Shown here in pieces: positions 29,231 to 37,892 of a stretch of 58,267 nt of DNA (position 1 is its first letter; each line of letters starts with the position of its first letter). The stretch comes from Betaproteobacteria bacterium (lineage in GTDB: Bacteria; Pseudomonadota; Gammaproteobacteria; Burkholderiales; Rhodocyclaceae). The stretch is taken from the NCBI GenBank assembly GCA_947478755.1, contig CANJXH010000002.1:1-58267 (forward strand). Direction: 5' to 3'. The position numbers were made by a program, and so were the translations under genes. The notes under the pieces were generated by a model. The model did not search any database. It was given only the letters and a program-made list of their open reading frames with translations, and was not told where the DNA came from.

Positions 29231-29806
29231 TCATCGCTGGAGCAGTGCCCATTGCTGCGGCCACTGATCAAGCGGGTCAGACTTGAATCCGCTCTTGACG
29301 AAACGGTGCCAGCGACCGATCACATAGTTCGCCAATATCGCAGCATGGGCACTGACGTCGCGCTCAGCAGGGAGCCGACCCTGCGTGACGGCGATGCGGA
29401 GCGCCTGTTTCAGCGTGGCTTCGATGCGGTCGTGCAGCTGATTGATGCGGACCAGCAGGCGCGGGTTTTCAAACACCAGTGCATCGCCAATCAAAACGCG
29501 GGTCAGGCCGCGGTTTTTCTGCGCGAAGCGCAGCGTGGTCGCGACCATCAGTTCCACCTGGCGCAGCCCGGATTCCTCGTCGACGCTGATCTGGTTCATC
29601 ACCGAGAAGATGCCGTTTTCGATGAACTCGATCAGCCCCTCGTACATCTGTGCCTTGCTGGCGAAGTGGCGGTAGAGGGCTGCTTCCGACACATCAAGCT
29701 TGGCCGCCAGCAGCGCGGTAGTGACTTTTTCGCCAGCTGGGTCCTCCAGCATTTCGGCAATGGTTTGCAGTATCTGTAACTTCCGCTCGCCTGGTTTTGC
29801 AGCCAT
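29231..29806 (-). CDS. slmA: Nucleoid occlusion factor SlmA (TetR fold)
   Basis: A TetR-fold protein of 191 residues that binds DNA sites over the nucleoid and stops FtsZ rings forming there. It would be easy to label as a generic TetR regulator, but the recognition segment VSEAALYRHFASKAQMYEGLIEFIE and the RNPGLTR-like NRGLTRVLIGDALVFE match SlmA closely along the full length. It lies 35 bases downstream of argB on the same strand, in the argB-slmA order seen in betaproteobacteria. Confidence 0.88.
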   Translation of the reverse strand: MAAKPGERKLQILQTIAEMLEDPAGEKVTTALLAAKLDVSEAALYRHFASKAQMYEGLIEFIENGIFSVMNQISVDEESGLRQVELMVATTLRFAQKNRGLTRVLIGDALVFENPRLLVRINQLHDRIEATLKQALRIAVTQGRLPAERDVSAHAAILANYVIGRWHRFVKSGFKSDPLDQWPQQWALLQR

Positions 29807-29841
29807 TGTCTAGTCTCCCCTTTGTAATCTTTGTACTGCGA

Positions 29842-30765
<924 letters not shown>

Positions 30766-30830
30766 CTATCTGCGCCAATGTGAAATCGCCAAAATGGCAC
30801 GTGCTCGGTCGGAGCACGTGCCCTGGCTGC

Positions 30831-31244
30831 TTACTGGATGGTGACGCGCTTTGCCTGCACGGCCGCCTTCTTTGGCAAGGTCAGTTCAAGTACGCCATCG
30901 TTGTACTTTGCGCTGGCCTGGCTTTCGTCAATTTCCAGCGCCAACTGGAAGCTGCGCGAGACTTTGCCGAAATAACGTTCCGTCCGGAGCACGCGTTCGC
31001 CTTCCTTCACTTCCTTTTCCTGCTTGCGTTCGGCGGTAATGGTAACGACCGCGCCGTCGATATCAATATGAATGTCTTCTTTCTTCATGCCCGGCAGCTC
31101 GGCATGTACAAGATACGACTTTTCGCTTTCCTGCACATCCACGCGAACTTCGGGAGTCTCTTGGCCGGGGGCGCCGACAACGGGGCGGACAAAAAATCCG
31201 CGGAACAGATCGTCGAGGGGGTCATAGCGTCTAAGGGTGCTCAT
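30831..31244 (-). CDS. Small heat-shock protein, Hsp20/alpha-crystallin family
   Basis: A holdase chaperone of 137 residues with the alpha-crystallin domain at about 40-130. Signatures are VRVDVQESEKSYLVHAELPGMKKEDI and the C-terminal GVLELTLPKK, with an RVTIQ tail that lacks a clear IxI motif. ATG at 31244 has AAGGAG 8 bases upstream. A heat-shock sigma-32-type promoter lies upstream (31305-31332). Divergent from the ECF sigma factor gene. Confidence 0.93.
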   Translation of the reverse strand: MSTLRRYDPLDDLFRGFFVRPVVGAPGQETPEVRVDVQESEKSYLVHAELPGMKKEDIHIDIDGAVVTITAERKQEKEVKEGERVLRTERYFGKVSRSFQLALEIDESQASAKYNDGVLELTLPKKAAVQAKRVTIQ

Positions 31245-31304
31245 GCTGTTCTCCTTGGTAAGGGTTGCTGAATCCGATCGCAGCGTTATTGCTGCATGCA
31301 CTGT

Positions 31305-31332
31305 ATTTAGGGACGCATCGATAAGTTTCAAG
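31305..31332 (-). promoter_or_regulatory. Sigma-32 (RpoH) heat-shock promoter of the Hsp20 gene
   Basis: On the minus strand CTTGAAA (31332-31326) is followed after 13 bases by CCCTAAAT (31312-31305), matching the RpoH consensus CTTGAAA-N13-15-CCCCATNT. It would start transcription near 31297, about 50 bases before the ATG. Confidence 0.75.
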
Positions 31333-31406
31333 TCCACAATTTATGCAACTCGCTTTTGCTTACAATGGCCCGCTGGCCAACAATCAATGTCTAAAGGATT
31401 TCTGCC

Positions 31407-31982
31407 TTGACGGATAACAGCCTTGCCGATGAACTGGGCCACATGCGCCCGCAGATGCTCCGATTTGCGCGCCTGCAATTGCGCAGCGATGCGGCTGCCG
31501 AAGATGCCGTACAGGAGGCGTTGCTGGCTGCGATGGAAGGTGCGGCAAACTTTACAGGCGCCGCCGCCGTAAAGACCTGGGTCTTTTCCATCCTCCGCAA
31601 CAAGATCATTGACGACATTCGCCGCCGCGTGCGGGAACCCGAATTGCGTCCTGCCGATGACGACAGGGACGAATCCGAAGACATGTTTCTGGCTGACGGT
31701 CACTGGGTGGACAAGCCGGCAACATGGAGCGACCCCAATGCCTCGTTGGAACAGCGGCAGTTCTGGGCAGTTTTCGAGGCGTGCCTGGATGGCGTGCCAG
31801 CCAAACCGGGGCGGGTTTTCATGATGAGGGAGTTCCTCGGCTTGTCGACGGAAGAAATTTGTAAGGAATTGGCGATCAGTACGTCTAATTGCTGGGTACT
31901 GCTTCATCGGGCGCGATTGGGCTTGCGGGAATGTCTGTCGTTGCGCTGGTTTGGTGGTTCCGACAGCGTCAGTACGATTTGA
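31407..31982 (+). CDS. ECF-type sigma-70 family RNA polymerase sigma factor
   Basis: A 191-residue alternative sigma factor. Region 2 spans about residues 15-80 (RFARLQLRSDAAAEDAVQEAL, VFSILRNKIIDDIRRR) and region 4 about 130-180 (GLSTEEICKELAISTSNCWVLLHRARLGLRECL), joined by a long acidic linker. The start is TTG at 31407 with AAAGGA upstream. A zinc-finger anti-sigma gene follows after 7 bases. Together they probably control the RiPP cluster next door; the same arrangement, sigma factor then zinc-finger anti-sigma beside DUF692/DUF2063/DoxX genes, is known in Neisseria. Confidence 0.9.
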   Translation: MTDNSLADELGHMRPQMLRFARLQLRSDAAAEDAVQEALLAAMEGAANFTGAAAVKTWVFSILRNKIIDDIRRRVREPELRPADDDRDESEDMFLADGHWVDKPATWSDPNASLEQRQFWAVFEACLDGVPAKPGRVFMMREFLGLSTEEICKELAISTSNCWVLLHRARLGLRECLSLRWFGGSDSVSTI

Positions 31983-31989
31983 GGTCGCC

Positions 31990-32169
31990 ATGTTGAATTG
32001 CAAGGAGTCTGCGCGATTGATGTCCCAGGGGATGGATAGACCCCTGAGCACGCGCGAACGCCTTGGCCTGCGATTTCATCTGCTGATGTGCAGCGGTTGC
32101 CGGAATGTACGGCAACAGATGAGTTTCATTCGTCACGCCTGCCAGTCGTGGATACGGCGCGATGATTGA
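31990..32169 (+). CDS. Small zinc-finger (zf-HC2) anti-sigma factor
   Basis: A 59-residue protein with the zinc-binding anti-sigma motif: NCKESARLMSQGMD at the start, then HLLMCSGCRNVRQQM, giving HxxxCxxC. It starts 7 bases after the sigma gene ends and lacks a membrane helix, so it would hold the sigma factor in the cytoplasm and release it when its zinc site is oxidised or loses metal. ATG at 31990 is preferred because the protein then begins MLNCKES, as in relatives. Confidence 0.85.
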   Translation: MLNCKESARLMSQGMDRPLSTRERLGLRFHLLMCSGCRNVRQQMSFIRHACQSWIRRDD

Positions 32170-32226
32170 TTTGGCCCGGAGAAAGTTCGAAGGGTTTTTT
32201 GCAGGCTAATTTTTTGGAGATTTGAC

Positions 32227-32604
32227 ATGACACAGAAATCGAAGACGCAGAAATCGTTGTTGACCCTGGCTGTCGGTACTGCCTTTGTAGCCACTGCCGC
32301 TTTGGCGCCAATGGCACACGCCGCTGAAAACCCCTTCGGCATGAAAGCACTGAGCAGCGGCTATCAGCTGGCAGAAGCGGACACCAAGGCCGACATGCCT
32401 GCCGATAAGATGAAGGACGGTTCCTGCGGCGGCAAAATGAAGGAGGGTTCTTGCGGCGGCGAAAAGATGAAGGATGGCTCCTGTGGCGGTAAGAAGATGA
32501 AGGATGGCAGCTGCGGCGACAAAAAAGTCGAAAAGAAAAAGGACAGCAAGTGTGGCGAAGGCAAGTGCGGCGCCAACAAGAAGAAGATGGAAGAAGCCAA
32601 GTAA
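32227..32604 (+). CDS. hvfA: HvfA/bufferin-type RiPP metallophore precursor
   Basis: A 125-residue secreted precursor peptide. A signal peptide (about residues 1-33, ending AHA-AE) is followed by the conserved ENPFGMKALSSGYQLAEAD segment, then a Lys/Gly-rich core with exactly six cysteines: C67, C76, C86, C96, C109 and C114. The first four sit in tandem MK(D/E)GSCG repeats; the last two end in KCGEGKCG, the EGKCG motif that the HvfBC enzyme pair converts to oxazolone-thioamide in Haemophilus. GGAG lies 8 bases before the ATG. Established: this family binds copper and is post-translationally modified. Inferred: the SCGG repeats here are also substrates. Confidence 0.9.
   Translation: MTQKSKTQKSLLTLAVGTAFVATAALAPMAHAAENPFGMKALSSGYQLAEADTKADMPADKMKDGSCGGKMKEGSCGGEKMKDGSCGGKKMKDGSCGDKKVEKKKDSKCGEGKCGANKKKMEEAK
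32410..32526 (+). repeat. Four tandem 27-30-bp repeats inside hvfA
   Basis: Four copies of a unit encoding MK(D/E)GSCG(G/D) plus one or two Lys/Glu, in steps of 9, 10, 10 and 10 codons. Third-position differences between units (TCC/TCT/AGC for Ser, TGC/TGT for Cys) show that protein sequence, not DNA, is conserved. Copy number could vary between strains by slippage or recombination. Confidence 0.85.
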
Positions 32605-32626
32605 AAACTGCGTTGCAGCTAGTCGC

Positions 32627-33481
32627 GTGAAAGCTTCTCAGGCATTTGGTGCGGGCCTCGGCTTCAGGCGGGAATTGATTCCCGAACTGAAGGCTGGGGT
32701 ACCGCCTGACATCGGGTTTTTCGAGCTGGCACCGGAAAACTGGGTTGGCATGGGCGGCAGTTCTGCCCGCGACTTGCGTTTCTTTACCGAACGCTATCCC
32801 TTCGTTTGTCACGGTTTGTCGTTGTCGCTGGGAGGGCCGGGCGCGCTTGACGAAGCGCTGTTGCGACGGGTGAAGGGTTTCATGCGCGAGCATGGCATCA
32901 GTCTCTACACGGAGCACCTTTCGTGGTGCTCGGATGACGGGCACTTGTACGACTTGCTGCCCATCCCGTTTACCGGGGATGCAGTGAAGTGGGTCGCGGC
33001 ACGGATCCGGCGGGCGCAGGAAATTCTTGGGCAACGCATCGGCATCGAGAATGCCTCCTACTATGTGGTTCCACCGGGCGGGGAAATGGGTGAGGCGGAA
33101 TTCATTAGTGCAGTGGTTGCCGAGGCGGACTGTCTGCTGCATCTGGACGTCAACAACATTCACGTCAACAGCACCAACCACGGTTACGACCCGATTGCGT
33201 TTCTGGATGCACTGCCTTTGCAGAAGACCTGCTACGTGCATGTTGCTGGACATTATGTCGAGGCGGATGGCTTTCTGGTCGATACCCATGGCGCCGAAGT
33301 GATTGAGCCGGTCTGGGCTTTGCTTGATGCCGCCTACCAGCGTTGCGGACCAGTGACGTCATGCGTCGAGCGGGATTTCAATATTCCGCCGTTGACGGAC
33401 CTCGTTGACGAAGTGAGGCAGGTCGCGACCATCATGGCTCGCCATGCTGCCGTAGCGCAACGAGTGATCGCCGGCTCATGA
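32627..33481 (+). CDS. hvfB: DUF692 multinuclear non-heme iron oxidase (MNIO), HvfB/BufB-type
   Basis: The modifying enzyme of the cluster, 284 residues with a TIM-barrel fold. Candidate iron ligands are seen in VCHGLSLSLG, LYTEHLSWC, IENASYY, LDVNNIHVNS, HVAGHY and DTHGAE, spread as in characterised MNIOs. It would oxidise precursor cysteines to new heterocycles using oxygen. GTG at 32627 is chosen: it is 22 bases after hvfA and gives the conserved AGLGFRREL start, though no strong ribosome site is visible. Its stop overlaps the start of the DUF2063 gene (ATGA). Confidence 0.93.
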   Translation: MKASQAFGAGLGFRRELIPELKAGVPPDIGFFELAPENWVGMGGSSARDLRFFTERYPFVCHGLSLSLGGPGALDEALLRRVKGFMREHGISLYTEHLSWCSDDGHLYDLLPIPFTGDAVKWVAARIRRAQEILGQRIGIENASYYVVPPGGEMGEAEFISAVVAEADCLLHLDVNNIHVNSTNHGYDPIAFLDALPLQKTCYVHVAGHYVEADGFLVDTHGAEVIEPVWALLDAAYQRCGPVTSCVERDFNIPPLTDLVDEVRQVATIMARHAAVAQRVIAGS

Positions 33482-34227
33482 ACGCGCCCTTGCCGTTTCA
33501 GGAATTCCAATTTGCGTTTGCCAGGCATATTCGAGCGCCCGGCCGGGTGCCACGTCCACCGGCAATACCGGCCCGGAGCATGCAGATATACAACGAGCTT
33601 CTCTACAACAATCTGGCCGGGTTTCTTGATGCGTGTTTTCCGATATCGCAAAGGATTCTCGGCGAACGTCGCTGGGGAATGTTATGCAGAAGGTTTTTTT
33701 CCGAATGGCGTTCTCACACACCGTATTTCCGCGAGATCCCGCGTGAGTTTTTGCGTTGGCTGATGGAGAGCCAGCCAACTGTGTCAATGCCCGCCTTCAT
33801 GGTCGACATGCTGCATTACGAATGGGTCGAGCTCGCGGTCGACATCATGGAGGCGCCGACTCCCGAAGGAATCGACGCGGATGGCGACCTGCTCACCGCC
33901 AGGCCGGTTTTGAATCCGGCGTTGATGAATTTGAGCTACGAGTGGCCGGTACACCGTATCAGCCCTGATTACCGTCCGCGAAAGCCAAGGGCAGTGCAAC
34001 TGCTGGTATTTCGTGACCACGACGAAAAGGTGCGCTTCATCAAGCTCAATCCGGTATCGGCGAGGCTGGTCGCATTGCTGCAGCCCGGCTCGATGACTGG
34101 GCGGCAGGCATTGCAACATGTTGCAGGCGAACTTGGGCATGCGGACACAAAAGCCATCATGGCCAGCGGTGCTGCACTGTTGGACAGCCTGCGAAGTGAA
34201 GGCGCTTTACTGGGAGTCATGAGATGA
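33478..34227 (+). CDS. hvfC: DUF2063 (HvfC/BufC) recognition partner of the MNIO
   Basis: A 249-residue partner that binds the precursor and presents it to the MNIO. The N-terminal DUF2063 helical domain (about 5-100: FQFAFARHIRAPG, MQIYNELLYNNLAGFLDACFP) is followed by a winged C-terminal domain (about 150-245, PVSARLVALLQPG). It overlaps both neighbours by four bases (ATGA), so HvfB, HvfC and the DoxX protein should be made in fixed ratio. Confidence 0.92.
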   Translation: MNAPLPFQEFQFAFARHIRAPGRVPRPPAIPARSMQIYNELLYNNLAGFLDACFPISQRILGERRWGMLCRRFFSEWRSHTPYFREIPREFLRWLMESQPTVSMPAFMVDMLHYEWVELAVDIMEAPTPEGIDADGDLLTARPVLNPALMNLSYEWPVHRISPDYRPRKPRAVQLLVFRDHDEKVRFIKLNPVSARLVALLQPGSMTGRQALQHVAGELGHADTKAIMASGAALLDSLRSEGALLGVMR

Positions 34228-34745
34228 GAGACAAAGCCATCGGCTGGATAAATATTTTGCTTAACACGACCAACCACGCCGGTGAGTGGATTGGTTTGCT
34301 CGGCTTGCGTTTGCTGCTGGCGTGGGAGTTCTTTGAGTCGGGTCTCGAAAAGGCCATGGGCGACAACTGGTTCGCTGACATCATGGAACGCTTTCCCTTT
34401 CCCTTCAACCTGATCCCGACTGATGTAAGCTGGCAGATCGCCACTTGGTCAGAACTGATTGGCGGCGTCGCACTGGCGATCGGATTTGCAACGCGCATAT
34501 TCGGCGTCTCGCTGACCGTACTGACGCTGGTGGCAATTGCCAGCGTGCATTGGCCCGAGCACTGGGAGACATGGTCGGACCTGGTCATGGGCTATGTCAT
34601 TACGGACGACGGCCATGGCAATTTCAAGCTCCCGATGTTGTATCTCGGCATGTTGCTGCCACTAATTTTGTCGGGCCCTGGCAAGCTCTCACTCGACGCG
34701 CTGATTGCGCGTTGGGCATTGAGGGGAACCAATGGCTGGCGCTGA
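34224..34745 (+). CDS. DoxX-family membrane protein of the RiPP cluster
   Basis: A 173-residue protein with four helices of the DoxX family. LRLLLAWEFFESGLEKAMG is the family-defining first helix, and conserved Trp and His residues in IASVHWPEHWETWSDL could bind metal. DoxX proteins accompany many HvfA/bufferin clusters; a role in redox or transport is suspected but not established. Its start overlaps hvfC and its end overlaps the next gene by 14 bases. Confidence 0.9.
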   Translation: MRDKAIGWINILLNTTNHAGEWIGLLGLRLLLAWEFFESGLEKAMGDNWFADIMERFPFPFNLIPTDVSWQIATWSELIGGVALAIGFATRIFGVSLTVLTLVAIASVHWPEHWETWSDLVMGYVITDDGHGNFKLPMLYLGMLLPLILSGPGKLSLDALIARWALRGTNGWR

Positions 34746-34932
34746 GAAGGCCGGCACGGCGAACAGTCGCTGCAGTCAGTGCGGTGCAGAGTTTCGCTGC
34801 GGCATAAGTGCCGGCGAGACGACCTGCTGGTGTATGCAATTGCCGGTGTTATCGACAGCCGGGACCGATGCAACGGCTTGTTACTGCCCCGAATGCCTCA
34901 AGTCGAAGTTACCTGCCGCAGCGGCAACATGA
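34732..34932 (+). CDS. Cysteine-rich CWC-family protein
   Basis: A 66-residue protein with eight cysteines (C14, C17, C23, C32, C34, C50, C52, C55) in the CWC pattern: CSQCG, FRCG, CWCMQLP, CYCPECL. Probably binds two metal ions. It overlaps the DoxX gene by 14 bases, so it is the last gene of the RiPP operon, and its 3' end overlaps the convergent nudB gene by 35 bases. CWC proteins are widespread without known function; being here suggests metal handling. Confidence 0.85.
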   Translation: MAGAEKAGTANSRCSQCGAEFRCGISAGETTCWCMQLPVLSTAGTDATACYCPECLKSKLPAAAAT

Positions 34933-35344
34933 GGATGGCGTCGCGGTTGCTCCACGAAAAGCATTCTATTGCAGCTTCGCGAAACGGCAGCCAGCGATAG
35001 GCAATGTGCTCCTCCGGCGCCAGTTGTACCGGCACAGGGGCAGGAATGCACAGGCTGAAAACGTGCTCTTCGTTATGCGTGGTTCCCGGGGCGAATCGCT
35101 CCGGTGTCAAGGTGATGCGAAAGTTGTTGATGATGTTCCATGCGACAAAGTCGCCAGCGGCGGCATCAATTCCGGTTTCTTCGAGCACTTCGCGCTGCGC
35201 CGTATCGCGCAGCGCTTCGCCTTTTTCCATGCTTCCTGTGACGGATTGCCAGTAACCGGGATGCCTGGCACGCTCGATCAACAGAACCTCAAGCGCTGGC
35301 GTATGGATGACGACAAGTACTGAGACCGGTATTTTGTAAGGCAT
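34898..35344 (-). CDS. nudB: Dihydroneopterin triphosphate diphosphatase
   Basis: A Nudix hydrolase of 148 residues that removes pyrophosphate from dihydroneopterin triphosphate in folate synthesis. The Nudix box reads GSMEKGEALRDTAQREVLEE plus TGI, matching Gx5Ex7REUxEExGU. It starts 18 bases downstream of aspS on the same strand, the usual aspS-nudB linkage. Its 3' end overlaps the convergent CWC gene. Confidence 0.93.
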   Translation of the reverse strand: MPYKIPVSVLVVIHTPALEVLLIERARHPGYWQSVTGSMEKGEALRDTAQREVLEETGIDAAAGDFVAWNIINNFRITLTPERFAPGTTHNEEHVFSLCIPAPVPVQLAPEEHIAYRWLPFREAAIECFSWSNRDAILMLPLRQVTST

Positions 35345-35362
35345 ACCGATCTCCCTTGCGGT

Positions 35363-37162
35363 TTAACCCTTGCTGACGTCGACCTGGGTTTCTACCTTTT
35401 GGCGCAGCCTGATATGCAGTTCGCGCAATTGCTTTTCGTCTACGTCCGAAGGGGCATCCGTCAGCAGGCATTGCGCACGTTGCGTCTTGGGGAAGGCAAT
35501 CACGTCGCGAATCGATTCAGCACCAGTCATCATGGTCACTGCGCGATCGAGGCCGAACGCCAGGCCGCCATGCGGAGGTGCGCCATACTTCAGCGCATCG
35601 AGCAGGAAGCCAAACTTGAGTTGCGCTTCTTCGGCACCGATGCCGAGGGCGCGGAACACCTTGCTCTGCACTTCTTCGCGGTGGATACGTACCGAGCCGC
35701 CGCCGATTTCCCAGCCATTCAGGGCGAGATCGTAGGCCTTGGCCAGGCACTTGCCGGGGTCACTGTCGAGATAGTCTTCGTGGCCATCCTTTGGTGCGGT
35801 AAAGGGATGGTGGCAGGCATTCCAGCGCTTGCCTTCCTCGTCGTATTCAAACATCGGAAAGTCGACAACCCAGAGCGGCTCCCAGGCCTTGCCATTGAGA
35901 TAGCCCTTTTCATGGCCGATCTTGCTGCGCAGTGCGCCAAGCGCATCGTTGACAACCTTGGTCTTGTCGGCACCGAAGAAAATCAGGTCGCCGCTTTGGG
36001 CGTCGGTGCGTTCGATAAAGGCCTTCAAGGCCTTCTCGTGAAGATTCTTGACGATGGGCGATTGCAGGCCTTCTTCGTTCAGCTTCGAGGCGTCATTGAC
36101 CTTGATGTAAGCCAGACCCTTTGCGCCGTAGATCTTGACGAATTCGGTGTAGCCGTCGATTTCACCCCGTGTCAATGCGGCACCATTTGGGATGCGCAAT
36201 GCTGCGACTCGGCCGCCCGAGGTGGCCGGACCGCTGAAGACCTTGAAGGCGACATCGGTGACTGCATCGGTGACATCAACCAGTTCCAGCGTCACTCGCA
36301 GGTCAGGCTTGTCCGACCCGAAACGGCGCATCGCCTCGGCGTAGCTCATGCGCGGGAAGGGATTGGACAGATCGACGTCAATCGCTTCCTTGAACACGGT
36401 GCGAAACATGTTTTCCATAATCGTCATGATCGCGTTCTCGTCCATGAACGAGGTTTCAATATCGACCTGGGTGAACTCTGGCTGGCGATCTGCGCGCAGA
36501 TCTTCGTCACGAAAGCATTTGACGATCTGGTAATACCGGTCGAAGCCGGCGACCATGAGCATCTGCTTGAACAGTTGCGGTGATTGCGGCAACGCGAAAA
36601 ACTGGCCCGGATGAACACGCGAAGGCACAAGATAGTCACGCGCGCCTTCCGGCGTGCTCTTGGTCAGCATCGGCGTCTCGATGTCAATGAAACCATTGGC
36701 GTCCAGAAAACGGCGGAAGGCCATCGTCGTGCGATAGCGCAGAATCAGGTTCTTTTGCATCTGCGGGCGGCGCAGGTCGACGACGCGGTGTGTCAGGCGC
36801 ACATTTTCCGAGAGATTGTCTTCATCAAGACTGAACGGTGGCGTGACGGCAGGATTCAGGATTTCGATCTCGTGGCACAGTACTTCGATTTCCCCCGAAG
36901 GCAAGTTGGCATTTTCGGTCCCTGCCGGACGTCGACGAACCTTGCCGGTGATGCGGAGGACGAATTCGCTGCGGACGGTTTCTGCCAGCGCAAACATGTC
37001 GGCGCGATCGGGATCGCAGACGACCTGCGCCAGACCCTCGCGGTCGCGCAAATCGATAAAGATGACACCGCCATGGTCGCGGCGGCGATGACTCCAGCCG
37101 CAAAGGCTGACTGTCTGGTCAATCAGGCTGGCGTTTATCTGGCCACAGTAGTGAGTACGCAT
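35363..37162 (-). CDS. aspS: Aspartyl-tRNA synthetase
   Basis: A bacterial-type class II synthetase of 599 residues: anticodon-binding OB-fold (about 1-110), catalytic core, and inserted GAD domain (about 290-420). Visible class II motifs are [21 protein letters not shown] and the motif 2 [17 protein letters not shown], with [15 protein letters not shown] as motif 3. It lies downstream of DUF502 and FmdB on the same strand, a standard betaproteobacterial order. Whether it also charges tRNA-Asn cannot be judged here. Confidence 0.97.
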   Translation of the reverse strand: MRTHYCGQINASLIDQTVSLCGWSHRRRDHGGVIFIDLRDREGLAQVVCDPDRADMFALAETVRSEFVLRITGKVRRRPAGTENANLPSGEIEVLCHEIEILNPAVTPPFSLDEDNLSENVRLTHRVVDLRRPQMQKNLILRYRTTMAFRRFLDANGFIDIETPMLTKSTPEGARDYLVPSRVHPGQFFALPQSPQLFKQMLMVAGFDRYYQIVKCFRDEDLRADRQPEFTQVDIETSFMDENAIMTIMENMFRTVFKEAIDVDLSNPFPRMSYAEAMRRFGSDKPDLRVTLELVDVTDAVTDVAFKVFSGPATSGGRVAALRIPNGAALTRGEIDGYTEFVKIYGAKGLAYIKVNDASKLNEEGLQSPIVKNLHEKALKAFIERTDAQSGDLIFFGADKTKVVNDALGALRSKIGHEKGYLNGKAWEPLWVVDFPMFEYDEEGKRWNACHHPFTAPKDGHEDYLDSDPGKCLAKAYDLALNGWEIGGGSVRIHREEVQSKVFRALGIGAEEAQLKFGFLLDALKYGAPPHGGLAFGLDRAVTMMTGAESIRDVIAFPKTQRAQCLLTDAPSDVDEKQLRELHIRLRQKVETQVDVSKG

Positions 37163-37219
37163 GTGAGGTCCGTCAGGAAAAATTCCGCCATCGATGATGA
37201 TGGCGAGGGGTTGATTCGA

Positions 37220-37858
37220 TTATTCGTTCTGGGCGCGCCCAGCCGGATTGTTGATCAAAGGGTGGGTCGGTGGAAGGGGGGCCACGACACCCATGGAAAT
37301 GATGTACTTGAGTGCGCTGTCCACGCTCATATGGAGTTCAATCGTGTCGCATTTGCGGACGAAAAAGAAAAAGCCATTCACCGGGCTGGGTGCCGTCGGA
37401 ATAAAAACGCCAACAATCTCTTCCTCACTCACGCTTGAGACTTCATGCACCGGAGCGCTGGTCTGAAACGCAATGGCCCAAGCTTCAGGGTGAGGATAGC
37501 GGACGAGCAAAACCTTGCGAAAAGCCTCTCCGCTGCCAGAAAGCAGCGTGTCGCTGACCTGCTTGACGCTGTTATAAACAGACTTGACGACCGGGATGCG
37601 GGATAACAGGTTTTCCCAGTAGGCCAGAAAGCGCTGTCCCACCATGTTTCGCGCGGTAACGCCCGTTATCAGGACCACCAGGAGCGTCAGAATTACGCCA
37701 ATGCCGGGCAGGTAAAAACCCATCAGATGTTCCGGGCGAAGCGCTTCCGGTAGCAGCAGCAATGACTGATCCATCGCACGGATAATCATGGCAAGAACCC
37801 AGATGGTGATCGCCAGAGGCACCCAGATCAAAAGGCCGGTGATGAAATATTTTCTCAA
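37220..37858 (-). CDS. DUF502 membrane protein
   Basis: A 212-residue protein with two N-terminal membrane helices (LLIWVPLAITIWVLAMII and YLPGIGVILTLLVVLITG) and a conserved cytoplasmic part including IPVVKSVYNSVKQVSDTL and RYPHPEAWAIAFQTS. The family is widespread and uncharacterised. It sits between FmdB and aspS. The aspS start is 57 bases downstream. Confidence 0.9.
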   Translation of the reverse strand: MRKYFITGLLIWVPLAITIWVLAMIIRAMDQSLLLLPEALRPEHLMGFYLPGIGVILTLLVVLITGVTARNMVGQRFLAYWENLLSRIPVVKSVYNSVKQVSDTLLSGSGEAFRKVLLVRYPHPEAWAIAFQTSAPVHEVSSVSEEEIVGVFIPTAPSPVNGFFFFVRKCDTIELHMSVDSALKYIISMGVVAPLPPTHPLINNPAGRAQNE

Positions 37859-37892
37859 GGCGTCGGATCGGTATATGAAACCGTATCAGGGG

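Noticed and set aside
29231-29806. Generic TetR regulator next to argB
   Set aside because: The recognition helix and the whole length fit SlmA better, so it is listed as the nucleoid occlusion factor.
32410-32526. Short repeats that might be a CRISPR-like array
   Set aside because: Units are contiguous, in frame and encode a conserved peptide repeat; there are no spacers.
35399-36583. 394-codon plus-strand frame
   Set aside because: Antisense shadow of aspS; no recognisable domain.
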